From positions 682,001 to 746,000 of the forward strand of contig CP087974.1 of assembly GCA_024426085.1 (NCBI GenBank): a stretch of 64,000 bases of DNA, in the 5' to 3' direction. Below, in pieces: positions 44,615 through 55,515 of the stretch; position 1 is the first letter of the stretch, and each line of letters starts with the position of its first letter. This stretch comes from Rhizobium sp. RCAM05350. GTDB lineage: Bacteria > Pseudomonadota > Alphaproteobacteria > Rhizobiales > Rhizobiaceae. The notes under the pieces are model-generated. The model searched no databases, had not been told where the DNA came from, and saw only the letters and a program-made list of their open reading frames with translations. The position numbers and the translations under genes are program-made.

Positions 44615-44830
44615 TGAATAAACTCCAAAACGAAAGCTGGCGGGACCAAATCTTACCAGTCCGAAAAAACGTGGACGCTCCGGTTTGCCGGAAAACCCGT
44701 GCGGGAACGCCTGCATCCTTCTTCGAAACGGGCATTTTAAGGCACGTGGATATCGTTCTGGCAAATCGCAGTATTGCCATTCAGGTGCCCACAGTCAGAT
44801 GTTGCGTCCCCACCAATCAATAGAAGAGCA

Positions 44831-45496
44831 TCAAAATACAAATTCACGCGCCAGACGGAAGCCCGGCAACGGCTTGACGGCCGTGTTGAACGCGAGGCGC
44901 TCCGATGTCCTGCCGTTTTCACGAAGGAAGAGCTGGGCTCGCGACGCATTGCCAAGGCCGACCACGGCAACGAGGCGGCCGCCATCATTCAACTGCGACA
45001 GAAGTGAATCCGGTATCGTCTCGACGGCGCCGTGAACGAAGATCACGTCATATGGTGCGCCTGCTACGTGTCCCTTTTCGAGATCGCCGGTGATTACCGA
45101 GATATTCGCGTGACCAAGGCGGCCCAAAGTTGCGGATGCTTCCGACGCAAGGGTAGCATCACTCTCAAGCGCCACGACGGAAGCTGCGAGTTCCGACAGG
45201 ATTGCCGAGGCGTAGCCCGTGCCGCAGCCGATCTCGAGAACCTTGTCATCCTTGGAAAGGGCAGCCAGCTGAAGAAGCTTTGCCAGCGGTGACGGCTCCA
45301 TCAGGTAACGCCGTGCGCCAGTAGCGTCTGCCGTCAGCTCGATATCGCTGTCGATATAGGCAAGCGGCTTCATTGCGGCAGGCACAAATTCTTCTCTCGG
45401 AACGGACAGAAATGCCGCGAGAACGGCGTGCGACGTCACATCCGTCGTACGGATTTGGTTGTCGACCATCTTGATGCGTGCTGCTTCGAAATTCAT
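44831..45496 (-). CDS. pcm: Protein-L-isoaspartate O-methyltransferase, second (TolC-linked) type
   Basis: Intact, 221 residues from ATG 45496 (MNFEAARIKMVDNQIRTTDV). SAM-binding motif VLEIGCGTGYASAILSELA and VIFVHGAVETIPDSLLSQL. It is shorter on motif identity than the surE-linked copy and belongs to the lineage found just upstream of tolC in rhizobia. Whether it repairs isoaspartate or methylates something else is not established. Confidence 0.85.
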   Translation of the reverse strand: MNFEAARIKMVDNQIRTTDVTSHAVLAAFLSVPREEFVPAAMKPLAYIDSDIELTADATGARRYLMEPSPLAKLLQLAALSKDDKVLEIGCGTGYASAILSELAASVVALESDATLASEASATLGRLGHANISVITGDLEKGHVAGAPYDVIFVHGAVETIPDSLLSQLNDGGRLVAVVGLGNASRAQLFLRENGRTSERLAFNTAVKPLPGFRLAREFVF

Positions 45497-45767
45497 CTTG
45501 CCTGCCCTCGTGATCCGGATCGTCTTCCGGCGTTTGCGCGCTTTTGGCTTGCGCAGATAAAACAACCGGTGGCGCTTCAGCCAACCGGGCATGGCCAAGC
45601 TCATAAATCCGCGCATCTGCCGTTTCAAGCTATGGAATGCAGTTCTTGCAAAAAAGCAAGCTTCACAAAAGCCGGTCAACATATTCCGCCCTTCCCGTAG
45701 GCAAGAAATTTGGGCAGATCTCGCCTTACCGCATTTACATGAATCACCAGAACTGGAGATTGTGAAA

Positions 45768-46355
45768 GTGTCAGGATGTTTTAAGCAGCCACACTGTTCC
45801 GCGTCCCGGTTTCTCTTTCTATCGACAGGTTTGTTTCTTTCCGTCTCAAGCGTGAGCAGTGCGGCGGCAGCTGAAACGATTTTCGACGAACTCCGCTTCG
45901 GCGCCGGCGCCTCCATCAGCGCCAGCAATTCGCACGAATCCGGCATCTTTCCGTCCGCCACCATTTTCTTTGATCCGCTGTCGAGCGGCACGGCGACGAC
46001 ATGGCAGCAGACCATCCTGGAGCCAAGGATCTATCTTGGCGCTTCGGTCGGTACTGGCGACGGGGTGGATCAGATTTATGGCGGCTTCAGCTGGACCGCC
46101 GATATCACCAGCCGCTTGTTCGTCGAACTTGGACTTGGCGGGACCGTTCACAATGGCAAACTGGATGGCAACAACGGCAAGGGACCAGATCTGGGCTGCC
46201 GCCTGCTCTTTCATGAACAGGTCGCGCTCGGTTATCGCGTGACGGACAATTGGCAAATCCTGGCGACAGCCGACCATTCGTCGCACGCCAATCTCTGCGA
46301 TGGGCCGAACGACGGCCTCAGCCATGCCGGCCTTGCCATCGGCTACAAGTTCTAA
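45768..46355 (+). CDS. PagL-like lipid A 3-O-deacylase (acyloxyacyl hydrolase)
   Basis: About 195 residues. A hydrophobic signal (FLFLSTGLFLSVSSVSSAAA) is followed by beta strands of an eight-stranded outer-membrane barrel. Near the C-terminus ATADHSSHANLCD supplies the His and Ser of the PagL active site, and the chain ends in a barrel strand GLAIGYKF. PagL removes the 3-O acyl chain from lipid A. GTG 45768 is preferred with GGAG nine bases upstream; GTG 45762 is possible. The upstream extension to 45591 is not credible. Convergent with exbD. Confidence 0.8.
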   Translation: MSGCFKQPHCSASRFLFLSTGLFLSVSSVSSAAAAETIFDELRFGAGASISASNSHESGIFPSATIFFDPLSSGTATTWQQTILEPRIYLGASVGTGDGVDQIYGGFSWTADITSRLFVELGLGGTVHNGKLDGNNGKGPDLGCRLLFHEQVALGYRVTDNWQILATADHSSHANLCDGPNDGLSHAGLAIGYKF

Positions 46356-46369
46356 CCTGACCGCCGGCC

Positions 46370-46795
46370 TCAGCCGGCCTGGCGCAGCTTCCAGGCCGAC
46401 CAATCCGATTTTCGTATAGCCTGCCCTTTGGATGAGGTTCATGATCGTCATCAGCTCGCCGTAATCGACCGCCTTGTCGGCGCGCAGAAGGATGCGTGTC
46501 TCCATCTTGCCCTCGGTCATGCCGTTGAGTTCGGCGACGAAACCGTCGCGATCGATCTCATTGTTGCCAAGCGCCAGAGAGAGGTCCGCCTTGAGGGTCA
46601 CGAAAACGGGCTTGTCATGCGCTTCACCGGGGCTGCTGCCGATTGCGGCAGATCGACCTTCATATCGACGGTGGCGAGCGGCGCCGCCACCATGAAGATG
46701 ATCAAGAGAACGAGCATAACGTCGATGAAAGGTGTGACGTTGATCTCGCTGTTTTCCTCAAGATCGCCGCCGCCTTCGCTGATTTTGCTGGCCAT
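46370..46795 (-). CDS. exbD: Biopolymer transport protein ExbD
   Basis: About 141 residues. Single N-terminal membrane helix with the catalytic Asp, [18 protein letters not shown], and a periplasmic domain ([18 protein letters not shown]). Works with ExbB to energise TonB-dependent uptake. A missing C near 46618 truncates the ORF after VKR; corrected it continues [18 protein letters not shown]. The C-terminus seems to need another indel near 46383 to end AAQAG at 46370 instead of reading into the opposite gene. Five bases after exbB. Confidence 0.88.
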
Positions 46796-46799
46796 GGTC

Positions 46800-47811
46800 T
46801 TATCCGATCCGCGCGATGCCGGCTTCCGAATGCACATGGCTTTCGGACTTGCGCGGCGCCAGACGGCGCGCCTGGCGGAAATCGAGATCGCGGCTGACGA
46901 GGCGTTCGACCGCAGCCGAGGCATCAGCAAGGATCAGGCGGTAGCCGCTGATCGAGCGGGCAAAATAGTTATAGATGACGACCGCAGGAATAGCTGCGAC
47001 AAGGCCGATGGCTGTTGCCAGCAGTGCTTCGGCAATGCCCGGTGCGACGATCGCAAGATTGGTCGTCTGCGCCTTGCTGATGCCGATGAACGAATTCATG
47101 ATGCCCCAGACCGTGCCGAACAGACCGACGAAAGGCGAGATCGAACCGATCGTCGCGAGAATACCGATGCCGCTGGCAATCCGCTTGCCGGCACCTGCCT
47201 CAATACGGGAGAGTTGCGATGCGACGCGCTCCTTGACCCCTTGCGTGGAGACGAGATCGAGCACGGCCTCCGATTTTGACAGTTCGTCGTTGGCGGCTGC
47301 GATCATCTGCGCTGCAGGTCCCTTTTCGCCGTCAGCATTTCGCGAACGTCCCGCAAGACCACGGCGTCCGACAAGGCCCGAACGCGCGCTTGGCGCTGCT
47401 CTTGGCGGCGGCAAGCTCGATAGACTTGGCAAACAGGATCGCCCAGGTCGCAACAGACGCAAGAGCCAATGCCGTCATGACGCCTTTGACGACCATGTCG
47501 GCGGCCATGAACATTCCGAGCGGCGAAAGATCGTGCGGCAAGACCGGATTGGGCGAAGTTGCCTGTGCGCCGCTCTGTGCGGCCTCGTTCGCCGGTACGA
47601 CCTGATCCGCCACCGGCGCTGCCGACGTCGCTTCATTTGCCGGGGTGACCGGCAACGCCCCAGCTTCCAGGGCGACCTGAACCCGCTGCTGAGTTTCACT
47701 CGCAGCCGCAGCCGCAGCCGGGGTTTCCTGCGCGTAAAGCACTCCGGCATTCGAGAACGCCAGCAGCACGGCCGCCAGCATCATCCATTTCGGCATTGCA
47801 CGGTTCGGCAT
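46800..47811 (-). CDS. exbB: TonB-system proton channel ExbB
   Basis: About 337 residues. Signal peptide ([20 protein letters not shown]), an Ala/Pro-rich periplasmic extension found in rhizobial ExbB, then the MotA/TolQ/ExbB membrane core with [19 protein letters not shown]. Frame breaks in 47330-47400 separate [11 protein letters not shown] from the remainder. No tonB gene is adjacent. Confidence 0.9.
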
Positions 47812-48051
47812 GACCTATCCTTACATCGTCTCATCGCCCGCCAATCCCTGGGAGGACAAGACGGCGGGAACACGTAAACACATCATTTGACGGCCGGCGC
47901 CGAACGCGCCTGCGTCAATCGCGGCTTCATATGACATACTATGGCGGAAAGACAAGGATTTGTGGAGTGTTTTAATCAAGAATAAACAATCAGCGCGAAT
48001 TCAAATTCTTGCAAGCAAGCCTGAAGCCTTTTAACAGGTCATTCATCCGCC

Positions 48052-50536
48052 TCACGCGTCGAACAGCCCGGTCCGCCAATCATAGGTCCTGTGTTTCGCC
48101 CAGGGACGTTGCAGTTGCTCCTGCGCAAAAACCACCCTCATCTCCGCACGGCCGACCGCTTTCTCCATTTTGCGGGAATCGAGGCCATAAATCTCGACTG
48201 CGCCGCTGCGGCGTAAACTCTGGCCGCTCAACAACAATGCGCTCGACCGGCAGGTGCCAAACCGCAGCATGACCGGTGTCACGACGATATCAGCCTCATC
48301 GCAGGCAACGCCGACAAACCGCGCATCCTCGACGGTGACGATACGCCAGCCTTGCCGCGCCGTTGCCGCACACCATTGCTTTGGGACACAGATAAAACGG
48401 CCGGGCACCGCCTCCGCCAAAAGCCTGCGGATGACAGCGCGCGCCGCATCCCTGTCGATCGGCGGCTTGATTTTGCGTATTCCAGCCGCGTCTCCTGCGC
48501 CCGACGTTGGGGCTGCGGCATCCTTGAGCATCAGATCCAGGCCGTTGCAGCGGCGCTTGATGATCCTGCAAGCGCAAGAGCGCTGCCATTGGGAAAATAC
48601 GAAATCGGGCGGCTTGGTTCGATTGCTGGCAGCCTCCCCTCCTTGATCATCGCGACTAGGCGTCCGTCTTCCGCCACCACCATGTCCGGTCGCGCAACGG
48701 CACTTGTCCATGCCACCAGAAGTCCGGCGGCGATCACAGCGAGACCAGACGCAGCGAGCCATGTGCGAAACAGGCAGGCGAGAACTCCACCGGCGGCAAT
48801 CAGCATGAAGGCATGGTCCGGTATGCGCCCTGTTGTTACCTCGCCATCCCATGAGGACACCATCCGTGCAATGGAGATCATCCAGTCAAGCCCATGCCCC
48901 ATGATCAGCAATGGGTAACGATCGAGACCAAAGGGCATCAGCAGCATGGCAAGCAAGGCGAAGGGCATAACGAAAATGCTGATGATCGGCATCGCCAGCA
49001 CATTGCCGATCAAACCGTAGGCGGCCAGCCTGTGGAAATGGCCTGCGGAATAGATCATCGTCGACATGCCGCCGATCAAGGAACTGAGCAGCAGACCGGC
49101 AAAAAAACCGCCGACGGCCTTCAGCGGCCCGGTCCTATGGCTGACTGGAAGAGCCTCTCGGCCCGGCCGCTCGCGCCAATGGGCATAGCCTGCGACCAGG
49201 GCCAAGGTCGCAGCAAACGACATCTGGAACCCCGGCCCAGTCACGGCGGATGGCGTAATGGCCAGGATGATCAACGCCGACAGCGCGACATTACGCAGGC
49301 TGATCGAGGGCCTGTCGAAAAACACCGCAACGAGCATGATGGAAATCATGATCCAGGATCGCACCGCCGAAACGGCGCCGCCGGAAATGAGGATATAGGC
49401 GAATACCATGATGAGGGCGCCGGCAGCGGCGAGCTTCTTGATCGGAAAACGGTGCGCCAGCCCAGGAACAAGGCTAAGCAGCGTGCGTGCACCGATCAGG
49501 AAAGTCCCTGCGGCCAGAACCATGTTCAGCCCGGAGATCGCCAGCACATGTGCAAGCCCTGCCTCCCGCAGCGCCTCGATCGTCGGCCGGCTGATGGCGC
49601 GCTCCTCGGCCGTCACCAACGCAGCTGCAATTGCCCCGGCATCGCCTCCGATTGTGCCGCGAATGCGCGCGCCAACGGCTTCACGCCAACGGGCGATTGC
49701 CTCTCCAATGCGCACGCGCCATGTTGTGATCACGTTCTTGCTGTCTTCATCGAGGCCTGAAATGGCCTGTGGTTTTCCGTAAAAATAGCCGACGGCGCCA
49801 ATACCCTTGAAGTAACTGTCGAAGGCGAAATCGTTAAGACCGGGAAGAGCAGCCCCGGACGGCGGCGACAATCGCGCCCGTCCCTCTATTCCGCCGCCAA
49901 TTTCGACAGGCATCTCCCGGCCGCGGGACAGAAGCGTGACCCTGGCCGGGGGGCGCCTTAATTGCGGCTCCGCAGTCTGCGCTGACTGCAACGGTGTATC
50001 GCCAATACCCACGGTCCGTTGTTTCCCGCGCCGTTACCGTGCCACGCACCAATGTCGTTACTGGCGTATCAGAGCAGCACGGTGTCCATGCGGGCCGCTT
50101 CCCAGGCAGCAAGCACCATGCCACCTGTGAATAAAGCAGACAAAAGCATGACAAGGCGCCAGGCACTTTCGGAATGCCGGAGGACGAATGCTGCCATGCC
50201 AAAAATGCAAAGCAGCAGTGCAAGTTTGAGAAGGCCGGGCGTTTGCGGCAGCGAAAACCAGATCAGCGAGCCCAAGCCGAGGAATACCGGAACGAACAGA
50301 AAGCCGTGACCGTAGGCTCGCTCTTGTGCCAATGCGCGCGTCAGGCCGGCGCGCCAGCGGACTGTCCATTGCGTCCTGCGCAGTGACTTCAGACCGGAGA
50401 TAAGGGACGTGCGGGCACGTCTTTGCGGCAGATTTGCGGTTGTTTCAGGGATTTGCGATAATGCAGGAAAGGCATCGGGAAGCACGCCGCCAAACCGCGT
50501 GCGTGCCGCCAATCCTGGCTCTTGCCGCTCTGTCAT
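48052..50536 (-). CDS. comEC: ComEC/Rec2 family DNA uptake protein
   Basis: Inner-membrane channel-like protein for DNA uptake in naturally competent bacteria; also widely conserved in species not known to be competent. About 830 residues: N-terminal DUF4131-type region with two helices (FLFVPVFLGLGSLIWFSLP; LVMLLSALFTGGMVLAAWEA), the Competence domain with HVLAISGLNMVLAAGTF and many helices, and a degenerate C-terminal region (VEDARFVGVACDEADIVVTP). Start at 50536 (MTERQEPG) is preferred over 50632. Frame breaks near 50060, 49935 and 48590. Confidence 0.85.
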
Positions 50537-50849
50537 GGATGCCGTTCCATCCCGTCCCGCCCACGCGAGCAGTCTGCAACCTGAAGAGATGAAATGCAAC
50601 CAAGGAGATTGATGCACAAAAGATAGGCACACGTTTCGTGACGGGCGGCGCGTGGCCTATCCAAGCGCGAATATCTCGTTGGACATATGGGCCGAACATG
50701 CAATTATTGCGTTGCCATATGCCTATTTTTGCATCGCACAATTTGCCTTTGGTTCAACTTGGCAGCCGTGATTAAATCGGATAGCACATGGTCGGCGTTA
50801 ATATCTGCGGCATAATTGTGTGCCAATTTGCTGCAAACGGAGGATCCCC

Positions 50850-52137
50850 ATGACAGGAAAAAGCGCAGTCGTAACCGTGGACAACAAAACGGTGGAATTG
50901 CCGGTGCGATCGGGGGTCGATCGGTCCGGATGTGGTCGATATCGGCACCCTCTACAAGCAAACCGGCCAGTTCACCTACGATCCCGGCTTCACGTCGACC
51001 GCATCTTGCGAATCCAAGATCACCTATATCGATGGCGACCAGGGTATCCTCCTGCATCGTGGTTATCCGATCGAACAGCTCGCCGAACACGGCGACTTCC
51101 TGGAAGTCTGCTACCTGCTGCTTTACGGCGAACTGCCGACGGCAGCACAGAAAAAGGATTTCGACTATCGCGTCACGCATCACACGATGGTGCACGAGCA
51201 GATGTCGCGCTTCTTCACCGGCTTCCGCCGCGACGCCCACCCGATGGCCGTCATGTGCGGCTGCGTCGGCGCTCTTTCGGCCTTCTACCACGACTCGACC
51301 GACATCACCGATCCGCATCAGCGTATGGTTGCAAGCCTGCGTATGATCGCCAAGATGCCGACGCTCGCGGCCATGGCCTACAAGTATCATATCGGCCAGC
51401 CCTTCGTTTACCCGAAGAACGATCTCGACTACGCGTCGAACTTCCTGCGCATGTGCTTTGCCGTTCCGTGCGAGGAATACACGGTCAATCCAGTGCTGTC
51501 GCGCGCCATGGACCGCATCTTCATCCTGCATGCCGATCACGAGCAGAACGCCTCGACATCGACCGTTCGCCTCGCCGGCTCGTCGGGCGCCAATCCGTTC
51601 GCCTGTATCGCTGCCGGCATTGCCTGCCTCTGGGGTCCGGCCCATGGCGGTGCCAACGAAGCCGCGCTCAATATGCTGGCTGAAATCGGCTCCGTCGATC
51701 GTATTCCGGAATTCGTTGCGCGCCAAGGACAAGAACGATCCGTTCCGCCTGATGGGCTTCGGTCACCGCGTCTACAAGAACTACGACCCGCGCGCCAAGA
51801 TCATGCAGAAGACGACGCATGAAGTGCTGGCGGAACTCGGCCACAAGGACGATCCGCTACTGAAGTAGCAATGGAGCTGGAGCGCATCGCGCTGACGGAC
51901 AGCTACTTTATCGAGAAGAAGCTCTATCCGAACATCGACTTCTACTCCGGCATCACGCTGAAGGCGCTCGGCTTCCCCACGACCATGTTCACGGTGCTGT
52001 TCGCACTGGCCCGTACGGTCGGCTGGATTGCCCAGTGGAACGAAATGATCGAGGATCCGGAACAGCGCATCGGCCGTCCGCGCCAGCTTTACATCGGCGA
52101 ACCGGAACGCGATTACGTCCCTGTTTCCAAGCGCTAA
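50850..52137 (+). CDS. gltA: Citrate synthase
   Basis: Condenses acetyl-CoA and oxaloacetate at the head of the TCA cycle; type II hexameric enzyme of about 429 residues. GGAGG precedes the ATG. His-containing motifs [16 protein letters not shown] and [17 protein letters not shown] hold active-site residues. Frame breaks: G run 50912-50916 one too long, two bases missing near 51722 (before KDKNDPFRL), and one G missing at 51865, where a false TAG ends the second ORF. Corrected, it ends [14 protein letters not shown]. Confidence 0.95.
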
Positions 52138-52157
52138 GCTCAGGAAATACCAATTGG

Positions 52158-52189
52158 AAAAGCCCGGTCAGAAATGGCCGGGCTTTTTT
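52158..52189. terminator. Bidirectional terminator between gltA and lpxB
   Basis: AAAAGCCCGG / CCGGGCTTTTTT around TCAGAAATGG. It has a T run on the plus strand and AAAA (T4 in reverse) on the other side, suiting the convergent genes. Confidence 0.8.
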
Positions 52190-53346
52190 GCATTGAGAAC
52201 ATCCATGACGACGCGGGCGGCTGTCTCGCCTGGCGGCTTCTCCGTCGCCATGCGTTGCCAGACGGTGCTGTATCCGGCGAGCATGGCGTCGCGCTCCGGT
52301 GTGTTGCCGGTCAGGCGTTCCATCCAGCGCGAAAGAGCGCCAGCGCGAATGGCTTCGTTCAGATATTCCGGCACGATGGCGTAGTCGGCCACCAGATTGG
52401 GGATGGCGGCTGTCCGGATCTTGATGCGCTTGTGCATCAGGCGAATGATCCAGTCAGCCTTGTAGATCGAAACGACGGGAATTCCGGCCAGCGCAAGTTC
52501 GAGGATCACTGTGCCAGACGCTGCAACCGCAGCGTCTGCCTCGGCAAAAGCCTTCCATTTGGCGACGGCTCCAACCGTGATTTCCGGCTGGGCGGGCCAG
52601 GACGCCGTGATCTGCCGCACGAGATTTTCCTGCTTTGGCACAGTTGGTAGCAGGAATCGCATTTTTGGATGGCGCGCCCGCAACTCTTCCGCGGTCTCGC
52701 CAAATGCGGGCAGAAGCCTGCTGATTTCACTGCCGCGCGACCCCGGCAGCAACAGGCAGGTGGCGGTGTCCGTGTCTCCATGGCCCTTCTCCATCTGGCG
52801 CGCCCGCACGGAAGGACGTTGGCATCGCTTGCCAACCGATGCCCGACATAGGTCGTTGGCGGACCGCCAAGGTGCTGCATGACCTCCGGCTCAAAAGGAA
52901 GAACGGCAAGAACATGGTCGACATAAGGGCGCATGTTGACGGCGCGCTCCGGCTTCCATGCCCAAACGCTCGGGCAGACATAATTGACGATCGGCGGATC
53001 CGGCAGGGATTTGCAGAACGATCCACGCGACGCGGTGGGTGAAATCCGGGCTGTCGATGATGATGAGAATGTCGGGCTTGGCCGCAACGATCGCGTTGGC
53101 CGTCTGCTGGATGCGCAGGATCAGTTTTGGCAACCTGGCCAGAACCTGCGAGATCCCCATGATCGAAAGCTCGGAATAGTCGAACAGGGATTTCAGCCCT
53201 TCGGCCTCCAGCCCCTCGCCGCCGACACCAACAATAGAGAAATTGCCGGCGACCAGCGGACGCAGCGACTTGACGAGATCGGCTCCAAGCAGGTCACCGG
53301 AAACCTCCCCGGCGATGACAGCGAGCTTGAGACCGTTCACGCTCAT
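52168..53346 (-). CDS. lpxB: Lipid-A-disaccharide synthase
   Basis: Joins UDP-diacylglucosamine and lipid X to form the lipid A disaccharide at the inner membrane. About 393 residues. N-terminal VIAGEVSGDLLGADLVKSL, central IVNYVCPSVWAWKPERA, then LLLPGSRGSEISRLLPAF and TVILELALAGIPVVSIYKAD. Frame breaks near 53030 and 52800. The ATG overlaps the lpxI stop (ATGA), consistent with coupled translation. Confidence 0.94.
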
Positions 53347-54224
53347 TGCCCGCCTCGCAAAAGGGCGCGATCAACTCCAGTGACGAAGAGGCCAACCTCG
53401 TTGGCCAGCGCGATCATCTCTTCCCGATCGAGGACCAGCGCACGGCCTGCTTCAACTGCGATACCGGCAAGTCCGGCTGCCTGCGCGCCCTTGATCGTCG
53501 ATGGCCCGATGGAAGGCAAATCGGCGCGCAAATCCTGCTGCGGCTTGCAGAGCTTGACGAGCACGCCCCGGCGACGGCTGGAAATGCGTCCATCGGCCTT
53601 CAGCCGCGCCACACGGTCAAGCATCGCATCTGTGCCCTCCGGCCCCTCAAGGGCCACGACGCGCCCGCCGACCGCAACGGCGCCCTGCCCGACATCCAGA
53701 TGGCCAAGCGCGATGGCAGCGGCTTCTGCCGCTTCGATATCCGCCTGATCTTCCGCTCCCGGCGTACGGCTGCCCAGGGTGCCGATTTCGGCCAGAAGTT
53801 CCGGAACAATGTCCTGCACGCCGATCACCCGCGCGCCGTTGGTCTCAATAAGCTCGATCGCCATTTTCAGAACGGCATCGTCGCCACCGGACAAAAGCGT
53901 GCGCAGAACGCTCGGTACCTTCACCAGGCTCTTCAGCGTCGGCTTGATGTCGCGCCAGTCCGGACGGCGGCGCACGGCACCCGACATGACCACACGGCCA
54001 ATGCCCGCTTCATGAAACACGCTGCTGATCGCCTTGAAATTGCCGATCCCGAGTGTCGTATGATCAAAGGGCGACCAGTCTCGATCCGACTCGTTGGCAA
54101 GCGCGATGATGAATGGGTTTTCGCCGTGTGTCCGCGCAGCTTCCACGACATGCAACGGTAGCAAGCCGCTGCCAGCGATGATCGCCAGCCGGTTTTTGAT
54201 CTCTGGCCGGCTGCGCACGCTCAT
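53343..54224 (-). CDS. lpxI: UDP-2,3-diacylglucosamine pyrophosphatase LpxI
   Basis: Intact, 293 residues, of the DUF1009/LpxI family (LAIIAGSGLLPLHVVEAART; RVIGVQDIVPELL; GVLVKLCKPQQDLRADLPSI). It makes lipid X from UDP-2,3-diacylglucosamine and replaces LpxH in most alphaproteobacteria. Located between lpxA and lpxB, exactly where that step is needed. Confidence 0.95.
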   Translation of the reverse strand: MSVRSRPEIKNRLAIIAGSGLLPLHVVEAARTHGENPFIIALANESDRDWSPFDHTTLGIGNFKAISSVFHEAGIGRVVMSGAVRRRPDWRDIKPTLKSLVKVPSVLRTLLSGGDDAVLKMAIELIETNGARVIGVQDIVPELLAEIGTLGSRTPGAEDQADIEAAEAAAIALGHLDVGQGAVAVGGRVVALEGPEGTDAMLDRVARLKADGRISSRRRGVLVKLCKPQQDLRADLPSIGPSTIKGAQAAGLAGIAVEAGRALVLDREEMIALANEVGLFVTGVDRALLRGGQ

Positions 54225-54229
54225 CTGCC

Positions 54230-55042
54230 TCAGCCCTTGCTGCCCCGTGTCGGGGACGACAGCGCGCGATCGCTTTCCGCCGCGATGAAATCGAGAATCT
54301 CAAGCGCTGGCGGGCAATCGACATAGTCGGCACGGATTGCAGCGGCATTGGCACGGATCGATTCCGGGCCTTCGAAAATCTGCTTGTAGGCGCGGCGCAC
54401 GGCATGGATGACAGGCTTCTCGATGCCGGACCGGCTCATGCCGACAACGTTCAGACCGCCGAGCAGACCAGGATTGCCATTGAGCATTCCGTAGGGAATG
54501 ACGTCATAGGCAACAGCGGAGAGCCCGCCGACGAACGCATGGCGCCCGATGCGCGTAAACTGGTGAACTGCGGAGCCACCGCCGAGAATAGCGCGGTCAC
54601 CGACGGTGACATGTCCTGCCAGCATGACATTGTTGGACAGAATGATGTTGTTGCCGAGCACGCAATCGTGGGCAACATGGGAATAGGCAAGGAACAGATT
54701 GTTGTCGCCAACGATCGTCGCGCCGCCATGCTCGACGGTGCCGGTGTTCATCGTCACGCCTTCGCGGATGGTGCAGTTTTCACCGATCACCAACGTCGTA
54801 TCGACGGCGCTGTGATGCACGCTCTGTGAATCGCCACCGATCACGGCTGAGGGGAACATCTTCGAACCCTTGCCGACCGTCGTGCGTCCAAGCACGACCA
54901 CATGACTGATCAGTTCGACATTGTCTGCGAGCGTCACTTTCGGACCAACGTGACAGAACGGTCCGATAACGACGTTGTCGCCGATCACCGCTCCGTCTTC
55001 GATAACCGAGAGCGGATGGATCTTCGCAGTGGAGGCAATCAT
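54230..55042 (-). CDS. lpxA: UDP-N-acetylglucosamine acyltransferase
   Basis: First step of lipid A synthesis. Intact, 270 residues: left-handed beta helix of hexapeptide repeats ([20 protein letters not shown]) with the catalytic His in [17 protein letters not shown], then a C-terminal helical domain ([18 protein letters not shown]). Two bases after fabZ and five before lpxI. Confidence 0.97.
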   Translation of the reverse strand: MIASTAKIHPLSVIEDGAVIGDNVVIGPFCHVGPKVTLADNVELISHVVVLGRTTVGKGSKMFPSAVIGGDSQSVHHSAVDTTLVIGENCTIREGVTMNTGTVEHGGATIVGDNNLFLAYSHVAHDCVLGNNIILSNNVMLAGHVTVGDRAILGGGSAVHQFTRIGRHAFVGGLSAVAYDVIPYGMLNGNPGLLGGLNVVGMSRSGIEKPVIHAVRRAYKQIFEGPESIRANAAAIRADYVDCPPALEILDFIAAESDRALSSPTRGSKG

Positions 55043-55044
55043 GT

Positions 55045-55515
55045 TCAGGCGTCTTCCTTGCTGATAATCATCGCGCCGATATCAGCTTCCACGACAAGTT
55101 GCCCGTCAACTTTTGCATCACAATGAAATTTCCAGATATTGCCGCGCTGTTTTTGCTTGAGGACATGGAACTCGACCCTGTCGCCCGGAACGACCGGCTT
55201 TCGGAAGCGGGCGTTGTCGATGGTCATGAAATAGACGAGGTTGCTGCCGTCGCCGGTCTTGCGAGCACAGATCGCGCCGGCCGTCTGGGCCATGCCTTCG
55301 ACCAGCAGAACGCCAGGCATGATCGGCTGCTCAGGAAAATGTCCGGTAAAATGCGGCTCGTTGGCCGTAACGTTCTTGATGCCGATCGCCGAATTGTCGC
55401 CGTCGATCTCGATGATCCGATCGATCAGCAGGAACGGATAGCGATGGGGAAGAAGCTTCAAGATTTCCCGAATATCGGCCGTACCGAGAACGGTTTTTCC
55501 TGCTTCACTCATCAT
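55045..55515 (-). CDS. fabZ: 3-hydroxyacyl-ACP dehydratase
   Basis: Hot-dog-fold dehydratase of type II fatty acid synthesis. Intact, 156 residues, with [14 protein letters not shown] and the active-site [20 protein letters not shown]. The start codons lie within the end of lpxD (shared ATGATGAGTGA), which suggests coupled translation and balances flux between fatty acids and lipid A. Confidence 0.97.
   Translation of the reverse strand: MMSEAGKTVLGTADIREILKLLPHRYPFLLIDRIIEIDGDNSAIGIKNVTANEPHFTGHFPEQPIMPGVLLVEGMAQTAGAICARKTGDGSNLVYFMTIDNARFRKPVVPGDRVEFHVLKQKQRGNIWKFHCDAKVDGQLVVEADIGAMIISKEDA

Noticed and set aside
44615..44764. 50-codon N-terminal extension of tolC
   Set aside because: It would bury the signal peptide; GTG 44614 has GGAG at good spacing and starts directly before the signal sequence.
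45591..45767. 59-codon N-terminal extension of the PagL-like gene
   Set aside because: Places the signal peptide far from the N-terminus; GTG 45768 with GGAG upstream is more credible.
45846..46369. Readthrough extension of exbD across the PagL-like gene
   Set aside because: ExbD proteins are about 140 residues; the extension is antisense to a conserved gene and is explained by an indel near 46383.
50704..51732. 342-codon frame opposite gltA
   Set aside because: Antisense shadow of citrate synthase.
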